Source: Polaromonas sp. UBA5171 (lineage in GTDB: Bacteria; Pseudomonadota; Gammaproteobacteria; Burkholderiales; Burkholderiaceae_C). From it: a stretch of 7,985 bases of DNA. Position 1 is the stretch's first letter; each line of letters opens with the position of its first letter. The stretch covers positions 2,023 to 10,007 of the forward strand of contig DHWX01000115.1 in NCBI GenBank assembly GCA_002413395.1. Reading direction: 5' to 3'. This document shows positions 5,628-7,985 of this stretch, piece by piece. The translations under genes were made by a program, and so were the position numbers. Under the pieces are notes generated by a model, which did no database searches, was not told the DNA's origin, and saw only the letters and a program-made list of their open reading frames with translations.

Positions 5628-7939
5628 TGAGCGTCGATCCCTTGGAAGCATTCCGCGACAGCGCGCGCGATTTTCTCGGCCGCACTGATCAGCGCATGCG
5701 CACGCGGCTGCTGCGTGATACCTCACCCGGTTTCGACCGGACTGTCTGGCGTGAGATGGCCGAGGCGGGCTGGCTGTCCATACTGGTTCCTGAGAACCTC
5801 GGTGGCCTGGGCCTGGGCCTGGCAGAGGTCGCCGCCATCGCCGAAGCAGCTGGCAGTGAGCTCCTACCCGAGCCCTTTGTGGGCGCGGGTGTGCAAGCGG
5901 TTGCGGCACTGTGCGCCGTGCCGGACGGCCTAACCAAGCTGTGGTTGCTGAAAAACATATCCTCGGGAGAACTGGTGGCAGGCCTCGCCTGGCAGGACCG
6001 GCCCGGCCTGCTGGAACCCGGGGCAGACGCGGCAAATGCTGCCACCCTGTCAGGCACGGAAGCCCTGGTGCTGGAAGGCACAAAACGTTTTGTCTACCCC
6101 GGCGCGGGCGCCGACGGCTGGCTGGTTTATGCCAAGCACGGCGACGGGCCCTGCTTGGTATGGGTGCCAGCGAATGCGGGCGGTGTCACCTGCACCAGTA
6201 CCCGTCGCATCGACGGCTCTTTGCTGGCGACGCTGACGTTTTCCGGCACGCGGGTTGAGCCCTCGCATCTCCTGGCCAGCGGTCAGCGTGCCCTGCTGGC
6301 GCTGCGCGCAGCGAACGACACCGCGCGTATCGCTCAGGCTGCGGAATTGCTGGGCCTCGCGCAGCAGACCCTGACGCTCACGCTGGCATACATGAAGGCA
6401 CGCGTCCAGTTCGGCAAGCCGATCGGCAGCTTCCAGGCGCTACAGCACCGCATGGTCGATGCCTACATACAAGTCGAACTCGCTGACTCGGCGCTGGCAG
6501 CGGCGGTGGCGGAGCCCCATCATGCTTCAGCGGATGAGCTTGCCAAAATGGCCAGCCGTGCCAAGGCACGTTGCGCCGATGCCGCGCTGCAGGTGACGCA
6601 ACTGGCCATCCAGATGCATGGTGCCATCGGTTTTACCGATGAATGCGATATCGGCCTCTATTACAAGCGCGCCTTGCACTTGACGTCCTGGTTGGGCAAC
6701 GCGGCTGCACACCGGCGTCGGCATTACTCGCTCGCGGGGCGGCCCGAGGGCGATGTGGCAGCCAAAAATGCGGTCACCGAATTCCCGCGTGACGCCGACT
6801 GGGAGAATATGCCCGATCAGGAATTTCGCCATATGGTTCGGGAATTTTTCCGACAGCACTATCCCGATGACAAGCGTCATTTGCCGCGGCGCCAGCACTG
6901 GCATGAAATCAAGGACTGGTATTTCACAATGTCGCGGCAAGGCTGGATAGCACCTGGCTGGCCCAAGGCATTTGGTGGCATGGGGTTGGGTGCCGAAAAA
7001 TTGCTGGTCTTTATTGAGGAGCAGGAAACATACGGTGTCGCCCGTACGCCCGATGCGGGTCTCACAATGGCCGGCCCGGTGCTGATCCGCTACGGCGACA
7101 AAAACCAGCAGCAGTATTTCTTGCCGAAAATCCTTTCGGGCGAGCACATCTGGAGTCAGGGCTATTCCGAACCAAATGCGGGTTCGGACCTGGCATCGTT
7201 ACGCACCGAGGCCGTGCGAGACGGTGAGCACTTCGTCGTCAACGGCCAGAAGATCTGGACCACGCTGGCGCAAGACTCGACGCATATTTTCATGCTGGTG
7301 CGCACCGACAAGACCGCGCGCAAGCAAGCCGGCATCAGCTTCTTGTTGGTCGACATCCAATCGCCCGGAATAACCGTCCGCGTCATACGCGACATAGTCG
7401 GCCACGAGCATTTTTGTGAAGTTTTCTTCGATAACGTTCGGGTTCCTGTTGCGAACCTTGTGGGTGAACTCAACCAGGGCTGGACGATCGCAAAGGCTCT
7501 GCTCGGCTTCGAACGGATTTTCCTCGGTAGCCCTAAGCAATCGCAAAATGCGCTGGAAAACCTGCACAGGCTGGCGCAGTCCGAAAGCCTGTTTGATGAT
7601 CCGGTGTTTACCGAGCAGTACGCGCGGTTGCAGCTGGACGTGGACGACCTGTCGGCCAGCTATAGGCGGTTCTCAGACTTCGTCAAACGCGGCGAGGCCT
7701 TGCCGCCAAGCGTATCGCTGCTCAAGATATGGGCGACGGAAACCTACCGCAACATCGGGCAACTGCTGCGCGAGGCCGGCCAGGAGGCTGGCGGTGACTT
7801 CCCTGATGAAACTCGAACTGGTGCGACCGACAACCTGCTGACCGCGCTCGTTAATTCCGCGTCAGCGACGATTTACGGCGGTTCAAACGAGATTCAACGC
7901 AACATAATTTCAAAAACGGTGCTGGGTATGCCGAATTGA
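5624..7939 (+). CDS. Two-domain fused acyl-CoA dehydrogenase, 771 residues
   Basis: This is two acyl-CoA dehydrogenase halves in one chain, the layout of fused enzymes such as mycobacterial FadE34 and of the alpha/beta partners in steroid side-chain degradation. The first half (about 1-372) has VPENLGGLGLGLAE (55-68), the FAD motifs RVQFGKPIGSFQALQH (260-275) and QMHGAIGFTDE (330-340), but a degenerate middle domain. It has A234 and L357 at the two positions where dehydrogenases keep the catalytic glutamate. The second half (about 398-771) has the flavin loop GYSEPNAGSDL (513-523), GQKIWTT (541-547) and E630 in LLGFERIFLG as candidate base, with G752 at the medium-chain enzyme's glutamate position. 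It has no RxxFGxPI motif. One shared active site per chain is therefore expected. No in-frame ATG, GTG or TTG exists between 5543 and 5624, and M1 or M2 (5627) is the start. No strong ribosome site is seen. Confidence 0.93.
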   Translation: MMSVDPLEAFRDSARDFLGRTDQRMRTRLLRDTSPGFDRTVWREMAEAGWLSILVPENLGGLGLGLAEVAAIAEAAGSELLPEPFVGAGVQAVAALCAVPDGLTKLWLLKNISSGELVAGLAWQDRPGLLEPGADAANAATLSGTEALVLEGTKRFVYPGAGADGWLVYAKHGDGPCLVWVPANAGGVTCTSTRRIDGSLLATLTFSGTRVEPSHLLASGQRALLALRAANDTARIAQAAELLGLAQQTLTLTLAYMKARVQFGKPIGSFQALQHRMVDAYIQVELADSALAAAVAEPHHASADELAKMASRAKARCADAALQVTQLAIQMHGAIGFTDECDIGLYYKRALHLTSWLGNAAAHRRRHYSLAGRPEGDVAAKNAVTEFPRDADWENMPDQEFRHMVREFFRQHYPDDKRHLPRRQHWHEIKDWYFTMSRQGWIAPGWPKAFGGMGLGAEKLLVFIEEQETYGVARTPDAGLTMAGPVLIRYGDKNQQQYFLPKILSGEHIWSQGYSEPNAGSDLASLRTEAVRDGEHFVVNGQKIWTTLAQDSTHIFMLVRTDKTARKQAGISFLLVDIQSPGITVRVIRDIVGHEHFCEVFFDNVRVPVANLVGELNQGWTIAKALLGFERIFLGSPKQSQNALENLHRLAQSESLFDDPVFTEQYARLQLDVDDLSASYRRFSDFVKRGEALPPSVSLLKIWATETYRNIGQLLREAGQEAGGDFPDETRTGATDNLLTALVNSASATIYGGSNEIQRNIISKTVLGMPN

Positions 7940-7985
7940 TCTAAGACGCCCGGGATCTCGCGCACCTTAGGCGTCACGTGAAAAT

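Noticed and set aside
5559..6083. 174-codon minus-strand open frame opposite the start of the fused dehydrogenase
   Set aside because: Arg/Pro/Ala-rich composition typical of an antisense frame in GC-rich DNA. The plus strand is clearly coding.
7945..7975. GACGCC / GGCGTC inverted repeat after the fused dehydrogenase as a terminator
   Set aside because: The stem is only six bases with a 19-base loop and no T run follows. The window ends too soon to judge.

Overview
The window looks like a catabolic acyl-CoA gene cluster from a GC-rich proteobacterium. A beta-proteobacterium of the Alcaligenaceae type (Bordetella/Achromobacter-like) is my best guess, from protein flavour and composition only. 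There are no RNA genes, mobile elements or CRISPR arrays. Every recognisable gene belongs to CoA-thioester oxidation: an electron-transfer flavoprotein subunit, two acyl-CoA dehydrogenases (one a double-length fusion), two hot-dog hydratases, a short-chain dehydrogenase and a CitE-like CoA-ester lyase.

Layout. The left arm is on the minus strand. A FAS1/mesaconyl-CoA-hydratase-like gene (1361 to 473, broken by one extra base near 1020-1027) is followed by etfB, which runs off the left edge. A 324-base divergent intergenic region (1362-1685) holds a plausible sigma70 promoter for the left arm and a perfect 11-bp inverted repeat, each copy of which contains TTGACC. The right arm is on the plus strand: acyl-CoA dehydrogenase (1686-2846), CoA-ester lyase (2852-3664), MFE-2-like SDR (3722-4643, also broken by one extra base near 4342-4349), double hot-dog MaoC hydratase (4669-5553), a 23-codon mini-ORF (5556-5627), and a 771-residue two-domain acyl-CoA dehydrogenase (5624-7939). 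The right edge is a short non-coding tail.

How the genes may work together (inference). The outer part of the right arm makes three steps of beta-oxidation through (3R)-hydroxyacyl-CoA: dehydrogenation by the fused dehydrogenase, hydration by the MaoC protein and oxidation by the SDR. The last two are the same pair of domains found in peroxisomal MFE-2. The genes around the divergent region could form a second module: dehydrogenase, mesaconyl/itaconyl-CoA-type hydratase and citramalyl/malyl-CoA-type lyase, which would cleave a short branched acyl-CoA to central metabolites. Both dehydrogenases would pass electrons to the ETF. No thiolase, CoA ligase or CoA transferase, and no regulator gene, is in the window, so the substrate cannot be assigned.

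Two genes each carry exactly one extra base at or beside a homopolymer run, with the family sequence intact on both sides. This is either sequencing error or recent inactivation, and read data are needed to decide. The most unusual protein is the fused dehydrogenase: its first half keeps the FAD-binding C-terminal motifs but no catalytic glutamate, while its second half keeps the flavin loop and a candidate glutamate but not those FAD motifs.
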